Source of the DNA: Sipunculus nudus
Lineage: Eukaryota > Annelida > Sipuncula > Golfingiida > Sipunculidae
Length of the DNA: 64,000 nucleotides
Direction of reading: 5' to 3'
Assembly: GCA_026874595.1 (NCBI GenBank)
Contig: CM049313.1
Coordinates: forward strand, 46,094,659-46,158,658
The notes below the pieces were generated by a model, which saw only the letters and a list, made by a program, of their open reading frames with translations, was not told the origin of the DNA and did no database searches. This document shows, piece by piece, positions 49,860 to 62,004 of the stretch (position 1 is its first letter; each line of letters opens with the position of its first letter). The translations under genes were made by a program, and so were the position numbers.

Positions 49860-51120
49860 GCAGGAGCAGGGCTCTCCCAAGGAGGGTTATTGGCCAGCTA
49901 TTGAGGAAATCGCGTGCTGAGAACCATTTGTCTGTCGGATCAGTAAGGCGAAATGAAGATAAAATCAGGAATGAAAAGCTACAGAAAAATATCTTTTGGT
50001 GCGTGATAGTAAGAATTTATGTAAAGATCTAAAAATTAATAAAGGGGTGAATAAATGTATGTCCAGAACCATTGATGGTATTTCAGGTGATAATACAATT
50101 GCTGAATTATTTGGCAAAAAATACTGTAATTTGCACAATAGTGTTTCATATTGTCAAAGCAAAATTGACAATATTGTTGATGGTGTTATAAAGACTATAA
50201 AATTTAAAACAAATGTATGTCACTTAATGGATTTAAATATCGTAAAGCTAGTATTTCTGTTTATGATGTTTATGATGTTTATGATGCAGTGCAAATGCTC
50301 AAGTCGGGTAAAAAGGATGGATTTAACACTTTGGCTTCAGATCATCTAAGAAATGGCACCCATAGGTTATATGTATTACTGAGCATACTCCTTTCATCAA
50401 TATTATTCCATGGGTTATGTCCAGCCAACATGCTTAAGGGGTCATGACACCTGTGCCCAAAGTTAAGGGCAGCAACAGATCTGTTGATTTTAGGGCAATA
50501 ACACTTTGTGACATCATAACTAAACTAATGGAATTAATTTTATTGAAGTCTTGTCAGAACATGTTACATACATCGGATTTTCAATTTGGTTTCAAGAAAG
50601 GAAGTTCCACAGCAGCATGTACATTTATTGCACAAGAAACAATATCGTATTATAATGACAATGCTTGTAATATAATTGTACATTTCTGGACGCCTCCAAG
50701 GCTTTTGACCGCGTGGAATATTGGGTCTTATTTAAAAACCTTGGAGATCTGAACATGTGTGAATTGTACATTAGGGTTTTTTTTTATTTAAGCATAAAAA
50801 TCATATAATTACTGTAAAATGGGAAAAATATGTATTCAAGTCCATTCGAGGCTAAGAATGGTGTGATACATTTATATACAATGAGGCATTATCTCTCCAG
50901 CACTATTTTGTATTTATATTGATGATCTACTTAGGCAGTAATGGAAGTCTGGGACTGTTTGTAAAACAGGTCCATGTATTTATTGAGCACTAGATTACGC
51001 TGACGACAGTGTTGTTGTGCTCTACCGTTAGAGGAATTAACAGAATGCTAGAAATTTGTTCAAAATATGCAAAGTAGCGCAACATTATATTTATTCCAAA
51101 GAAAAGTAATGAAATAATTT
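49860..51120 (+). pseudogene. Decayed non-LTR retrotransposon (LINE) reverse transcriptase
   Basis: Family-typical blocks appear in order but in shifted frames: IDGISGDNTIAELFGKKY and NSVSY (about 50070-50155); DAVQMLKSGKKDGFNTL (50280-50335); LCPANMLKG then PVPKVKGSNRSVDFRAITL (about 50420-50505); FQFGFKKGSSTAACTF (50580-50630); FLDASKAFDRVEYWVLF (50683-50735, after a frameshift); an SPALFCIYIDDLLRQ segment (50895-50940) and a YADDSVVVL catalytic-motif segment (50998-51025). Several stops and frameshifts make it inactive. Clade not assigned; a CR1/L2/Jockey-type group is likely from the pre-RT spacing. Confidence 0.85.
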
Positions 51121-51353
51121 TTTTCTCCAGGAAGGGAATAATCGACTTAAAAATAAACTATAAAGTTGCGTGACCAAGAAGCATCCTGAGAGCCTCTGCC
51201 TAACATATAAGTTTTGGCTCATCACCCAATTTCTCATATATTTTATTAAGAAATATTGGTAATTTTGTTTGATAAGATTAAGGCATATAGAACTTCTGAC
51301 GGAGACACATTAGATATTTTAAGTTGTGATCAAAAACATTTTTTTTTTTGCAG

Positions 51354-51622
51354 AACCAATAGATTCGCAGCCCGGTCTGGGAGCTGTTTTCAATGTGACG
51401 TGCACTTCATCTCGTGCTCTCAGTAAAACGTGTGCACAGTATTACGCTACGCTGTTCCTGGGGCACATGAAAACCCTCGGAGAGAACAGCATGTTACAAG
51501 GCATCTGTAAAGATGTGGGTCCCCCGACCGTGACTGTCCGTGCAAGACTTACAGTCAAGGCTTTTTTCCGAGATACCACGGGAAGCGTTCATTTAGAACC
51601 TTCAATCAAAGAAGTCAATTAG
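51354..51622 (+). CDS. Possible terminal exon of an unidentified extracellular protein
   Basis: A strong acceptor (a T-run then gcag at 51351-51353) opens a frame which, entered in phase 1 like the Ig genes, reads EPIDSQPGLGAVFNVTC, later TVTVRARLTVKAFF, and ends KEVN with TAG at 51620. It has three Cys and alternating hydrophobic strands, compatible with a small beta-sandwich domain. It is 2.5 kb upstream of gene B on the same strand and has an AATAAA at 51844. No upstream exons were found, so it could be a real 3' exon, or a relic of a third family member. Confidence 0.4.
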
Positions 51623-51904
51623 ATAAAAGGCGTTTTTAAAAATCGGGGTGATATTTTTTTACGAAAGACTCACCATCTTCAAACAAAGCACATGAAATCT
51701 AGCCATACTGTGTCGTGGCGTAAAGCCATAACGAAATGTAGTCATAATATCACGTGGCTTTACGCATACACATTTTTATTCATCCACACCACCTATATAT
51801 TATCGCCGCTGTGAATTCTGCCACATCCCACTGATAAGTCATGAATAAATTAATAAAATAAAGCTATTGCCGATTCAATGTTTTTTCCTGTTCATGGTGA
51901 TAAT

Positions 51905-52090
51905 ATACAGTGAACCCCCCTTTGCGACCAACCCGCAGTGGCGACCATCCCCACGATAACGACTACTTTTCTTGGTCTCAAATATACGATCCAGGTATTT
52001 TGGAGTTCCATAAATACGACCACCCCCAAATTACAACCACTTTGATCAGTCTCTGAGGTTGTTGTAATTGTGTGGTTCCAATGTAAATAC
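51905..52090. mobile_element. Pogo/Tigger-like transposon end fragment
   Basis: Starts acagtgaaccccccttt and continues with short gcgacca/acgacta words, the look of Tc1-mariner/pogo termini. No matching opposite end was found. Low confidence. Confidence 0.3.
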
Positions 52091-53690
52091 ATATATATAT
52101 AAAAGTAAATACATATCATTTCTGTATTACAGATAAACATGTCAGCTACAATTAACATTTTTCTGGATAGAAGTTTCATGCATTAGCGCCGTAATGGAAG
52201 AAGACAATTAAATCCTGCTTGAATGAACTGATTTCTGAGACAGGGAATCCTAGGACGTTCGACCAAGGCAAGAGAGCCAATTATTGAGGGTCTTTGGCGG
52301 TAACTCCTCCATCGACTGTGGTGATGCCCCAGTGTCCAGATGAAGTACTGGAGGTCAAGTGGTTTTGCAAGGATGACATGAATTACAGAGACCAAGACTT
52401 CCGCTGTGTACTGGGTAGGCTTTATGGTTAATACTTTTGTATAAATATGTATTCACTTTTAGAATCACAGCACAAAACTTCTTCAAACATTTCACTAGAG
52501 GTCGGTCCATTTCACTACGGCTGTTCTATTCTACTTTTAAAATGGACATTTGAACCAAAGATATACGTTTTAATTTCATATATATTTTTCTATTAATAAA
52601 TAGGTATTACATTAGTGTGTGGCATAGTCACAAGGGTGATGTGTCTAGTGTGATACCGTATTGCAGAATAGTGTCTGCACCCTTCTCGCTGTCAGATGGT
52701 TCCGCTCTTTTGCGTCGCTGAAAATGAAACGGAATGCGTTATTCTCGATTACAGTAATGCGCCGATTATAATACGTTCATTTGGCAAGCTCGAAGGACAC
52801 AGCCACGTTTACGACCATGCCACCGCGAAAGCACTGCAGTAGTTGGTGTCACTGGAAGATGAAGTTCCTATCCTGGATGCAGGTGGTTCAGGTGTATGGG
52901 TCGCCCGATGTTTTCCCTGAACACGATAGTATCACTCGGCAGCACCCTTGGTGATCACAAAGCCTTCTTTAGGAGCAGCACTGTTTGCTCCACCTGGTGA
53001 GCAGCATGAAAAAATGGCCTTTATTAAACCAAAGCTAATTTCTATATTCTCCCGTTTGCTACCCGCGGCCATTAGGCATCTGCGACCGAATAACAATTAA
53101 AGAGAGAGGCTATACTCATGCCGAGGCGCGAGAAGCCTTTAAAGTGTCGCGTTCGTGAAAAGAAGCATTGCTTGAGAGCTTGTAAACCTGCAATCTGATC
53201 ATTTCTACCGCATCATCTCCATGCGCCTTCCACTACGAAACAGGAAGCACGCCATTCTCTTCAGCGTACACGGCCCTTCACTTGGCGATGGCAACACCAG
53301 AGAAGGTCAAGAAGCAGAAACCTAGAAAAGATGGCGACTGAACAGCAACGTACAAGGGTTGAAATCTGACTGTTTAGTCCGCCTGAACAGACACGCATTC
53401 TTCATCACAGAAGAACTCACCCTACTCTTAGAGAGTCAATATGGCTTCATACCGACACAGGCAACACCGGTCTCAAGCAGATGCGAGAAAAGTGTCGGAA
53501 ACAAACCATGGGACGATATGTCACACGTGTCAACTATGCTATATATATAAAATACATGCGGTTGTGTCATTCTGGCCAATTTTCATAAGGATTTTTTGCA
53601 AACATACTTTTTTTCATAAATTTAGCTCATAATATAACTAAAAATCGATGTTTGCTTTTTTTTCATCCGCAATCTTGGATAAGTGACAGC
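52091..53690. other. No supported gene; possibly decayed transposon or gene relic
   Basis: Plus-strand stretch near 52325-52412 reads PQCPDEVLEVKWFCKDD in one frame before a stop-free end, and 53220-53500 has GC-balanced coding-like sequence, but no continuous frame or family could be recognised. Confidence 0.35.
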
Positions 53691-53727
53691 CATATTAAAA
53701 TCAGGGTTATATCACTGTAAAACTGTA

Positions 53728-53730
<3 letters not shown>

Positions 53731-53794
<64 letters not shown>

Positions 53795-53876
53795 CCTATA
53801 TATATGCATCAATAGCGTTTGCCAAATATTTCGGCCGTCTCCCCTTCCTCAATCCTTGCTACGTCCCTGTCCGGTA
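53731..53876. repeat. (AT)n array plus right-half fragment of the 35.84-kb MITE family
   Basis: AT array 53731-53791, then gcatcaatagcgtttgcc and aaatatttcggccgtctccc, matching 36212-36270 and ending gctacgtccctg. The left end is missing. Confidence 0.7.
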
Positions 53877-54168
53877 GACTTTACTTTGAGGTTTAATGCA
53901 CACACCTATAGGGCCTATACAAAGACCACATTGTACACTCCCGGCTGTTCTGTGGTTGGAGAGTATGTATAGTAATGATGACCACATCCAGGTGGCTGAG
54001 GTTTTCCGGGTTAATCGTATTCCTCCTGTATTTCTCATATCAATCGGTCAGGATAATTCGCCTACGCACATTTCTAAGCAAGTCAGGTGTACAAAAAGCC
54101 TTGCGTGAATTCTCCTGCACGAAAATTCTGCACTTATTGGTACGTGTCGTTCGTCAGGGATTAAGAAC

Positions 54169-54214
54169 ATGGACAACATATTAGCATTACTTGCTTTACT
54201 TCTGGTTGGCCTTG
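54169..54214 (+). CDS. Ig gene B exon 1 (signal peptide)
   Basis: 46 nt, phase 1, followed by a gtatgt donor. Leader MDNILALLALLLVGL. No other ATG-led leader is nearby. Confidence 0.88.
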
Positions 54215-57200
54215 GTATGTACCTTTTCCATTAATAATTCTTGTTATAAGATTATCGATGTATGAATTTTAATTTGATAACAGATCACATATAAAATGAC
54301 TGAACTTTTGCAGTAACCTCATTTTTAGTATTGGACGAAGTTTTAAGGTACATGCGAAATGAAGAGAAATCGTGATCGAACACGAAGTGCTTTTAATGTG
54401 TGTATGTATGTCATAAGGATGTATGGAGCGCAAGTATGACATTGATGAACAAACATACAGTATCAAATCATATTATACAAATCATACCAATGTAACACCT
54501 ATACAGATCTTCAATTCGTAAATTTTCTTTTCCTTTTCCTCTAACATCTTTTTTACAAACTATAAAATCTTAAATTATATTCTGGCTAGGATTATTATAT
54601 GTGTTCAATATAAAATCTGTACCTTATGTATTTATCACATCCCTGTATTTGTAAAATAATTAAGCAGTCATAGATAATAAGAGTTCATGCATATGACCTA
54701 TACAGTGTAAATCTATGAATATTATTAAGAGTGTTATTAAAAATACAAGATGGTGGACATTTCATTTCACAATATATGTATGGATGTATCTGTCTCACCA
54801 TTCTGTACCTCAAGAGTGAATCTCAGCTCTTAGTTGCCTCCGCCAGGAGGGTATGCGTTCATCCCCGTTCGTTCGTGTGGTTGTATGTGATTTGTGTGCT
54901 GTTTACAACATAGCTCACTCAGTCATGAACAAAATTTCATGACATTTCCAGGGCATTTAGGGATGGGCCATTGAACATTTGATTAAAATTTGGTGTGGAC
55001 CGGCACGTGATCTGGCTTCAGGAACACGATCAAGGAATATTCACAAATGTACAGCCAATTATGCACGAATATGGGAATATGGGCCAAATAAGTGAATACC
55101 AACACGGTTTTGCGAGCATCCTTGGACCCCCTAGTGGCAGAGGCTTGCATTCTAAGGAATGCAGATTTCAAGTTATTTCCTTGTCTCTCTCTGACAATAG
55201 ATTGGTCTCAGTCTTATTATAGAATGCCCCCAAACTCATTAATTTCCATTTACAGTAGCAGCATCACCCTCAGTTAAGCTGAGCATACCAGAGGGCGCTG
55301 AAGTACAGAAGGGTGACGATGTGCGGATCATATGCACTGCAACAGATTTCAAGACAGGTGCTATACTCAAAATCAATAAATGGAACAACACCGCTAGCAA
55401 AGAAGAAACTCTGATGACAAATGGACAGTTAGATAATGACGTCCCGGATAAGGATAGATACTCCGCTCGACATAACAACACCGGGATAGGGGATTATGAT
55501 TTTACTCTCCAAATTCAAGGTAAGGCCATACAAATAAAATATGATTCTACGCATGCATCGCTTGAACTTTTCGTGGGTCAGTTTTTCCTCTGGCAAATGA
55601 AGCTAGATCCAAGGAAATGTTGGTTTTTGTAATTTCTCAAATTCCCGAAAAGAATTCTTAAAGGTATCGTAATTTACAAAGTTTTGTGTTGATAATATAC
55701 CTATTTCAAGAACTCAAGCAAATTTTGAATGCTCTATAGGCAAGCTGACAAATTCCACTTGTTGTGTTTGACTTGTGTAAAAAGCCCGCTCGATGAACAT
55801 TTTTTTTTTGGCCAGCGAAACAATAATTTTGTTGTGTCCTGATGCTTACACAAAGCAAGCTCCTGTTCGTTGGTGTATTTTATATGTCAGGGCAATTAAT
55901 CCACCAAATACTGTTACTTTTGCTTACGGTAAGAGGCAACGTGAAAAAAAAACACATCTATAACGTGATTGGCTTATTATGAGAAGGCTTAAAGGATACT
56001 AAGATATAAGAAGACTCATTTTGAATTATGAGGATATAGTAAATTCATGAATCGGTCGAGTGAAATGTCCAAAAGCGTGTTCTCGCGCCTGAAGAGGAAT
56101 TATAAAGAGACAGAAAATTATTAAAGAAGCCTAATATTTAAAACCACGCTGTTGAATTCTAATGAGCCCATATTTTATATAGTTTATATAGTTTCTTTTC
56201 CGCAAAGCAACATACTCTTCACGTCCACTCCGTTTAGAAGCCGCGGGTATATACGACAGATACAACAGTAAAATACAATACAACGGTATATGTTATATTT
56301 TCAAAACAGGAACAGACAAACAAAAGTGCATGTATCCTTGTAGTTGGCATATTATATAGTATTCCGGACATAATTTGATGAATCCATTAGAGTAAAGATG
56401 ATATATTCACGGAAAACGACTGCTGTAGATAAAATCAGTATGCCTACGGAAATAAAGTTAGATGTCATGTGCACTGATGGGACCTGATTTCGCCGGTTTT
56501 GTATGGAATATATGACTGACATATAAAATCTATCAATATTCTGCATTCCGGTTACGCATACCTCTGCGCATTCTGCGCTCCGTGCATTTGACATTGATAT
56601 GCTTTATATAGCTTTACAGGTTAAATACACCTTAAAGTCGAGTCATCTGACAAACATTTATTTTTATATTTATTGCTTGCCGAGTTGGTTGGTCAGTCGC
56701 GGATGTCTGTTTGTCTGTCTGTCTGTCTGTTACGTCTCTACAGGTCGCAATTTTGCAGCAATCGCTTTCAAACTTACACAGTTGATGGAAATTTAAAATA
56801 ACAGGAGCCAATTGTTTTTGGTCAATATAGGTCAAGGTCAAAGTCATCAAAACTTCTCAAAACAGTTTTTCTTTATATCTTTGTTACTATTAGTCGTAAC
56901 TACTTTAACTGTAGCTCATTTTAATCGTCATCCCAAGGCTTTTCCTCTGGTGTGTAGCTGCCTCAAATTTGCTGTAACCATGGTTACGCATTTTGGGGTA
57001 AAAATCATGAAAAAGTAATTATTTTTCTAACTTTGACCGTTTTAAAGCTACAGAGGTTTAGTTTTTTGCATCAGGGAGCATACAAGTAGTGTTATTTGAT
57101 TATATTACAAGTCTAGCAATATCTCGTACAATATCTCGTCAAACGAAATCCTTTGGAAACTGGTACATCTTATGTCTTACACTAATATCTCGAAATGGTA

Positions 57201-58918
57201 TTTTCATTTTCAGGATAAAGCTGCTAGGGGAAGCTGGACTTGAACCTCTCCATCATATAAGTTTTTTGACATATCTCCAAAACTATAAACCTTTATTAAA
57301 GTAACTATAACTTATTTTCTTCTGTTGGGTCTTCTCCATAATCTGAATAAGTCATTTGGTATCAATCTTGTGTCACTTCGTCAGTATGTCTGTCTGTTTA
57401 TCAGTTGTATACAAATTCGCTTGCTTGCTGGTTCTTGCGTCTCACATCTAGCATTCTACAGGCCACAGTTTTAGAGGAATCCTTTTGAAACTGGTAATCT
57501 TATGTCTTACACAAATATCTCGAATTGATATTTTCATTTTCCAGATATAGCTGCTAGGAGGCGCTGCACTCGACCTTCTCCAACATATCATTTTTGGCCA
57601 TCTCGATATCTATAACCCTCAATTACAGAAACTATAGCTTATTTTCTTCCTCTGGGACTTCTCCATAACCTGGCTAAGTCATCTGGTATCAATCTTGTGT
57701 CACTTTTTCAGTATGTCTGTCTGTTTTTTGTCAGGTATGTCTGCTTTCATGTTCTTTTGTGTGATATATGTCGTTCAACAGCCCAACTTTTCAGCAATCG
57801 CTCTCAAAGTCACTCGGTTGACAGAAAACCGACAGTTTGTTCTGTCTGTCCTTCTGTCTTTCATTTCAATTTCAGGCAAACGCTCGATCTATGTTCGTCT
57901 AGTTTATTGATTTATTTTATCTGTTTTTGTAGATGTTCAGTTTAGAGATGGCGGAACCTTCATTTGTTCGATACGATTCGAAGACGAGTCCTCCACCAGT
58001 CGCATTACCATGAAAGTATATGGTGAGTACTCATGCAATGAATAGATCCTAATCTTAAAATATAAATCTGAGGACCCATTCTTCCACACCCACATCCGCT
58101 GATACATAACACATTTTAGATACGGCAGCTAAACAACACAATCTTAGTACAGCATTTTGAATGATGTGCATTAACCTTTAAAAAACGAATACAACTCGAG
58201 TTTCAGTCACCACAAAATTATTTTATAAATAAAAATGAAGCAGATAAAATGTGTTTTTAACTGGCCTTTTCACTGATTTCTTTCCCATTTAGTAAAGGAG
58301 AAAGTAGCTAACGGACTGATTATAAAAAGGGAATAGAAATTTTGTAAGAAAATCCTAAATAATTATAGATATTTTTTTAAATGGTGATGTCTTTTATAAT
58401 GTTATGTTTTTATATGTCTACAGGAAAGCATATGAAACATGACTGGCATTTTGAAATATTGTTATAAATAAATATGTGTAAACCAATCGTTCCAGTTACA
58501 AAAGGGACACCTGTCCCCGGATACTGACACTGAGTATTCGGGTATGATATATCAACAAGACAATGGACGAATCTGGGGCATTTAAAGATATAATCAAGGA
58601 TATCTGCAAATTATAAATGTCATCATTTAATTTCTTTACGTGCGTGAAAAGATTGTGATTTTTTTTTTCTAGATAAGTAAAAAAAAAAAAGAAATAATTT
58701 TCGAAATTTTATTTTACAAACGATTTTAGGGGGAGAATATATTTTATATAGTATATATTATTTTATTATCAATTATAAATTAATAAAATGTATTATGTAT
58801 TTTCCTCTCACTTTCAGCCCCACCTGCTACAACGCCAAGCGGGGAGAACATCGCACCATCAAACAATGCCGCCTCCCTCATTGTTGTCATGGCAATGGCT
58901 GTCTCCACGTTTTTATGA
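54169..58918 (+). CDS. Ig gene B: GPI-anchored single V-set Ig protein, 4 exons, 166 aa
   Basis: Exons 54169-54214, 55256-55519, 57933-58022 and 58818-58918 (46, 264, 90, 101 nt) join to 501 nt; all introns are GT-AG and phase 1. Residues 1-15 (MDNILALLALLLVGL) form a signal peptide. About 19-133 make one V-set Ig domain: Cys42 in DVRIIC, a Trp at 58 (INKW), DRYSA...DYDFTLQIQ, then DVQFRDGGTFIC with Cys115. Sequons at N59 and N89. Residues 134-152 are a Pro/Thr/Ser/Asn-rich stalk, and 153-166 (SLIVVMAMAVSTFL) is a hydrophobic end with no cytoplasmic residues, typical of a GPI signal. The protein should sit on the outer cell surface or be secreted; the partner is unknown. Exon plan and DGGxxxC block match gene A. 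Function in recognition or adhesion is inference. Confidence 0.9.
54835..55147 (+). repeat. Dispersed MITE-like family M, copy 2
   Basis: In intron 1 of gene B. Begins gcctccgccaggagggtatg; shares gggaatatgggccaaataag, then tgaat, with the copy at 59631; ends gtggcagaggc. Ends are short inverted matches of cctccgc/gcagagg type. Confidence 0.65.
55256..55519 (+). CDS. Ig gene B exon 2 (V-set strands A-E)
   Basis: 264 nt, phase 1 to 1, acceptor ccatttacag, donor gtaagg. Encodes (V)AASPSVKLSIPEGAEV, the first Cys, and ends YDFTLQIQ. Confidence 0.92.
56686..57840 (+). repeat. Intron 2 repeat with ~330-bp tandem duplication
   Basis: 57140-57396 and 57472-57724 are diverged copies sharing cttatgtcttacac, aatatctcgaa, tattttcattttc, agctgctagg, ttattttctt, cttctccataa and ggtatcaatcttgtgtcac. 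Flanking gtctgtctg tracts (56706-56730, 57390, 57715) and a cagcaatcgct-tcaaa block at 56757 and 57796 recur with the same logic, so the whole stretch is a repeat in gene B intron 2. Confidence 0.75.
57933..58022 (+). CDS. Ig gene B exon 3 (strands F-G)
   Basis: 90 nt, phase 1 to 1, acceptor tgtttttgtag, donor gtgagt. Encodes (D)VQFRDGGTFICSIRFED and a short G-strand ITMKVY. Confidence 0.92.
58818..58918 (+). CDS. Ig gene B exon 4 (stalk and GPI-type tail)
   Basis: 101 nt from a cactttcag acceptor to TGA. Encodes (A)PPATTPSGENIAPSNNAA followed by the hydrophobic end. Confidence 0.9.
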
Positions 58919-59108
58919 ATTTTTGTAATGAGACTACGATAGGGTAAAGTCACGTCACCCTAAGGAAAGCTCGCAATAATGCTCCAAGATCGAGTTTTGA
59001 TAAGGGACTTGTACTTAAGGACGGATACTTTTAAATATTGAAATGCTTCGGATATGAACCAGGTCACCTTTTGAATACATTTTTCCTATATGGTGATTCG
59101 GAGCTTTA

Positions 59109-59109
<1 letters not shown>
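58919..59109 (+). other. Gene B 3' flank
   Basis: Probable 3'UTR following the stop; no AATAAA before the microsatellite. Confidence 0.5.
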
Positions 59110-59186
<77 letters not shown>

Positions 59187-59187
59187 T

Positions 59188-59272
<85 letters not shown>

Positions 59273-59290
59273 AGAGAGAGAAAGAGAGAG
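59110..59290. repeat. Compound (AT)n-(GA)n microsatellite
   Basis: AT dinucleotides to about 59225 with short interruptions, then GA to about 59290. Confidence 0.97.
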
Positions 59291-59501
59291 AATCTCTAAA
59301 ACTATTTTCCTGTATGGTTAACTTGTAGGATCTACTTGTTTGAATTACTGAGGTCTGTTATAACAGTTATTGATGTCCCGGATGATGAGAACCGCCACAA
59401 AACAGGATATACCCTAAATGCGGTTTTCTATATCCTGAAACGGGGATACTAACCATGTAAATACAGAAACGACTTTGTATTGGTTAAAGAGAATGCAGCG
59501 A

Positions 59502-59507
59502 AATAAA
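59502..59507 (+). other. Candidate poly(A) signal of Ig gene B
   Basis: First AATAAA noticed after the gene B stop, about 585 nt downstream. If used, the 3'UTR includes the AT/GA microsatellite. Confidence 0.4.
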
Positions 59508-59630
59508 TGTTTCGTCTGATTGATTAAATAATTTCTTTCCATCATACTCTAATAAATTTTCCTTTATTCTTTAATAATTATGGCAAGTATTAGGTTTTTG
59601 TTTTGGTTGGCGAGTTGGTTGTTTGTTTGT

Positions 59631-59908
59631 TGCCCCCGCTAGGAATTCTAGGTATGCGTTCATTCCCGTTCTTGTTTTATTGTGCGTTTGTGTGTTTATT
59701 TAAAACATAAATCACGTAAATCCTGAACGGAATCTCATGACATTTTTAGAAATGGACCAAGGAAGAATCAGTTACATTTTGGTTTGGATCAATCGCATTG
59801 CCCGGACTCTGGAACGTCGAGGAATACTGAAAAAAGTACGGTTATTCATGCAAGAAGTAATCTGGGAATATGGGCCAAATAAGTGAATGTCTGATTAGCG
59901 GAGGCGTT
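59631..59908 (+). repeat. Dispersed MITE-like family M, copy 3
   Basis: Begins tgcccccgctagg, shares atgcgttcat, atcatgacattt-like, ggaagaatc and gggaatatgggccaaataag with copies 1 and 2, and ends gcggaggcg. Confidence 0.65.
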
Positions 59909-60757
59909 TACTGCAGATTTCTAGTCTAAATTTATTTATTTCCCATGCACAAACCGTTAACGTCTGATCAATTTCCTGACGGGTCGCGGAGGCATGTATG
60001 CGTTCCATTGTAAGGGATTTTCCCACAGATAATAGATAAAAACACAGAAAGTTAAGTTTAACATCACCTAAGCGGATGATGCGGGCGAAGCGGATGAGAT
60101 GGGGGAGGGGGGATTACTGCCAGGTTTAGATTAATTTTTGAAAATGTAGGTTGTAATCGTGCAATCTTGAGTTTCTAAAATGCATGATAAAGCATATATA
60201 GGCTTTAATTTTTGTTATGTGTTAAATGAACATTCCCAGGTATTTCTTTGGTTATGTCGAAAGAGGGAGGGGGGGGGCTAAATCCTCCTCTGATAAACTA
60301 ACTGCTCTATCCAGTCGGTTTTAAATAATAAGAACAAAGCATATGATTGTGACCCAGATTTCCTTCGAAATTTAATGGAGTGTCCCGTGCATTTTAACCC
60401 ATACCGTCAAATAAAATTACCTAACAAGGGACCCATTGGTCAGTTTGAAATTTTTGCAAAAGAAAAATATGCAAAATATTCTATTGTAATGTTTTTCATA
60501 TATATAACCATATGAGGAGCTAAAAGGGAAGGGGCTCTCCTTTTTGCTTATAGTAAAGTTCTATATATATGATTGCAAAACTTATACTCTGACAAGACTG
60601 TCATGAAGAAAAGTTTTGAGATACTGTGATGCATATGAAAAATTTACAGATCGACAGGCAAGTGGACAGAATGGACTGACATCTTTATTTCACTTTCAAG
60701 GGAATAATGCATTTAAGTTTTTATTAAAGCCTATTTGTTTTAGCATATCCATTTTTT
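59909..60757. other. No feature recognised
   Basis: AT-rich intergenic sequence with G-runs near 60104 and 60267. Confidence 0.45.
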
Positions 60758-62004
60758 CAAATTAATAGTTTTTAATCAGATTCATTTTTTATTTACAAGT
60801 TTTATATAAGAATTTTAATTTGCAATAATTACTAATCCAGAGTTTAGCTCACACCGGGTCACTATGCATGCAAATATATTTTTATTATTTTTAAATCACA
60901 AATGTTTAAACTGAATTTAAATAAAAATAATGCCACAACATGGTATCTTCAAAATTATTCCTTGAATCACTTTTAAAAAAGTTTTGTACATTGGAGTTTT
61001 CAGTACATGCTTAATTTTATTCACAGAAATAAAAGATTCAGTAAATCTGATAAAATAAAAACATCTTTTCAAATGAAGTATACACATTGTTGCTTGAATG
61101 AGGGACAAACAATATCATTATGCTAATTACTATCTCAGCTATAATTTATTACTGGAATTCATATTCAATTTCACACCGGATGAGGTAAGGAATTCCTTAT
61201 CTGATGAGTATCCACACTTTCATATCAATAAACCACTTTGTAGACACAATTAAATGTGCACTTTACCCATTGTAATTCTGGTGGTACAATGCAAAATCTA
61301 AAATGTAGCATAGCCTAGAATAAGAATGTATCAAAAACAGAAAATTATAACATTAATCTAGTTAATGCCAATCTTGGCATTTTTCAAATTAATAGTTTTT
61401 AATCAGATTCATTTTTTATTTACAAGTTTTATATAAGAATTTTAATTTGCAATAATTACTAATCCAGAGTTTAGCTCACACCGGGTCACTATGCATGCAA
61501 ATATATTTTTATTATTTTTAAATCACAAATGTTTAAACTGAATTTAAATAAAAATAATGCCACAACATGGTATCTTCAAAATTATTCCTTGAATCACTTT
61601 TAAAAAAGTTTTGTACATTGGAGTTTTCAGTACATGCTTAATTTTATTCACGGAAATAAAAGATTCAGTAAATCTGATAAAATAAAAACATCTTTTCAAA
61701 TGAAGTATACACATTGTTGCTTGAATGAGGGACAAACAATATCATTATGCTAATTACTATCTCAGCTATAATTTATTACTGGAATTCATATTCAATTTCA
61801 CACCGGATGAGGTAAGGAATTCCTTATCTGATGAGTATCCACACTTTCATATCAATAAACCACTTTGTAGACACAATTAAATGTGCACTTTACCCATTGT
61901 AATTCTGGTGGTACAATGCAAAATCTAAAATGTAGCATAGCCTAGAATAAGAATGTATCAAAAACAGAAAATTATAACATTAATCTAGTTAATGCCAATC
62001 TTGG
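60758..62004. repeat. 627-bp near-perfect tandem duplication
   Basis: 60758-61384 is repeated at 61385-62004 with an offset of exactly 627; on reading, only one substitution (cacagaaat versus cacggaaat near 61023/61650) and one T-run length change at the junction were seen. Short minus-strand frames inside are identical in both copies and show no family resemblance. Part of the sequence is related to 21840-21930. Confidence 0.95.

Noticed and set aside
52091-53560. Possible protein-coding relic
   Set aside because: Short suggestive peptides in several frames, but no continuous frame, splice model or family could be defended.
59090-59299. Frame of alternating IY then RE residues
   Set aside because: Translation of an AT/GA microsatellite.
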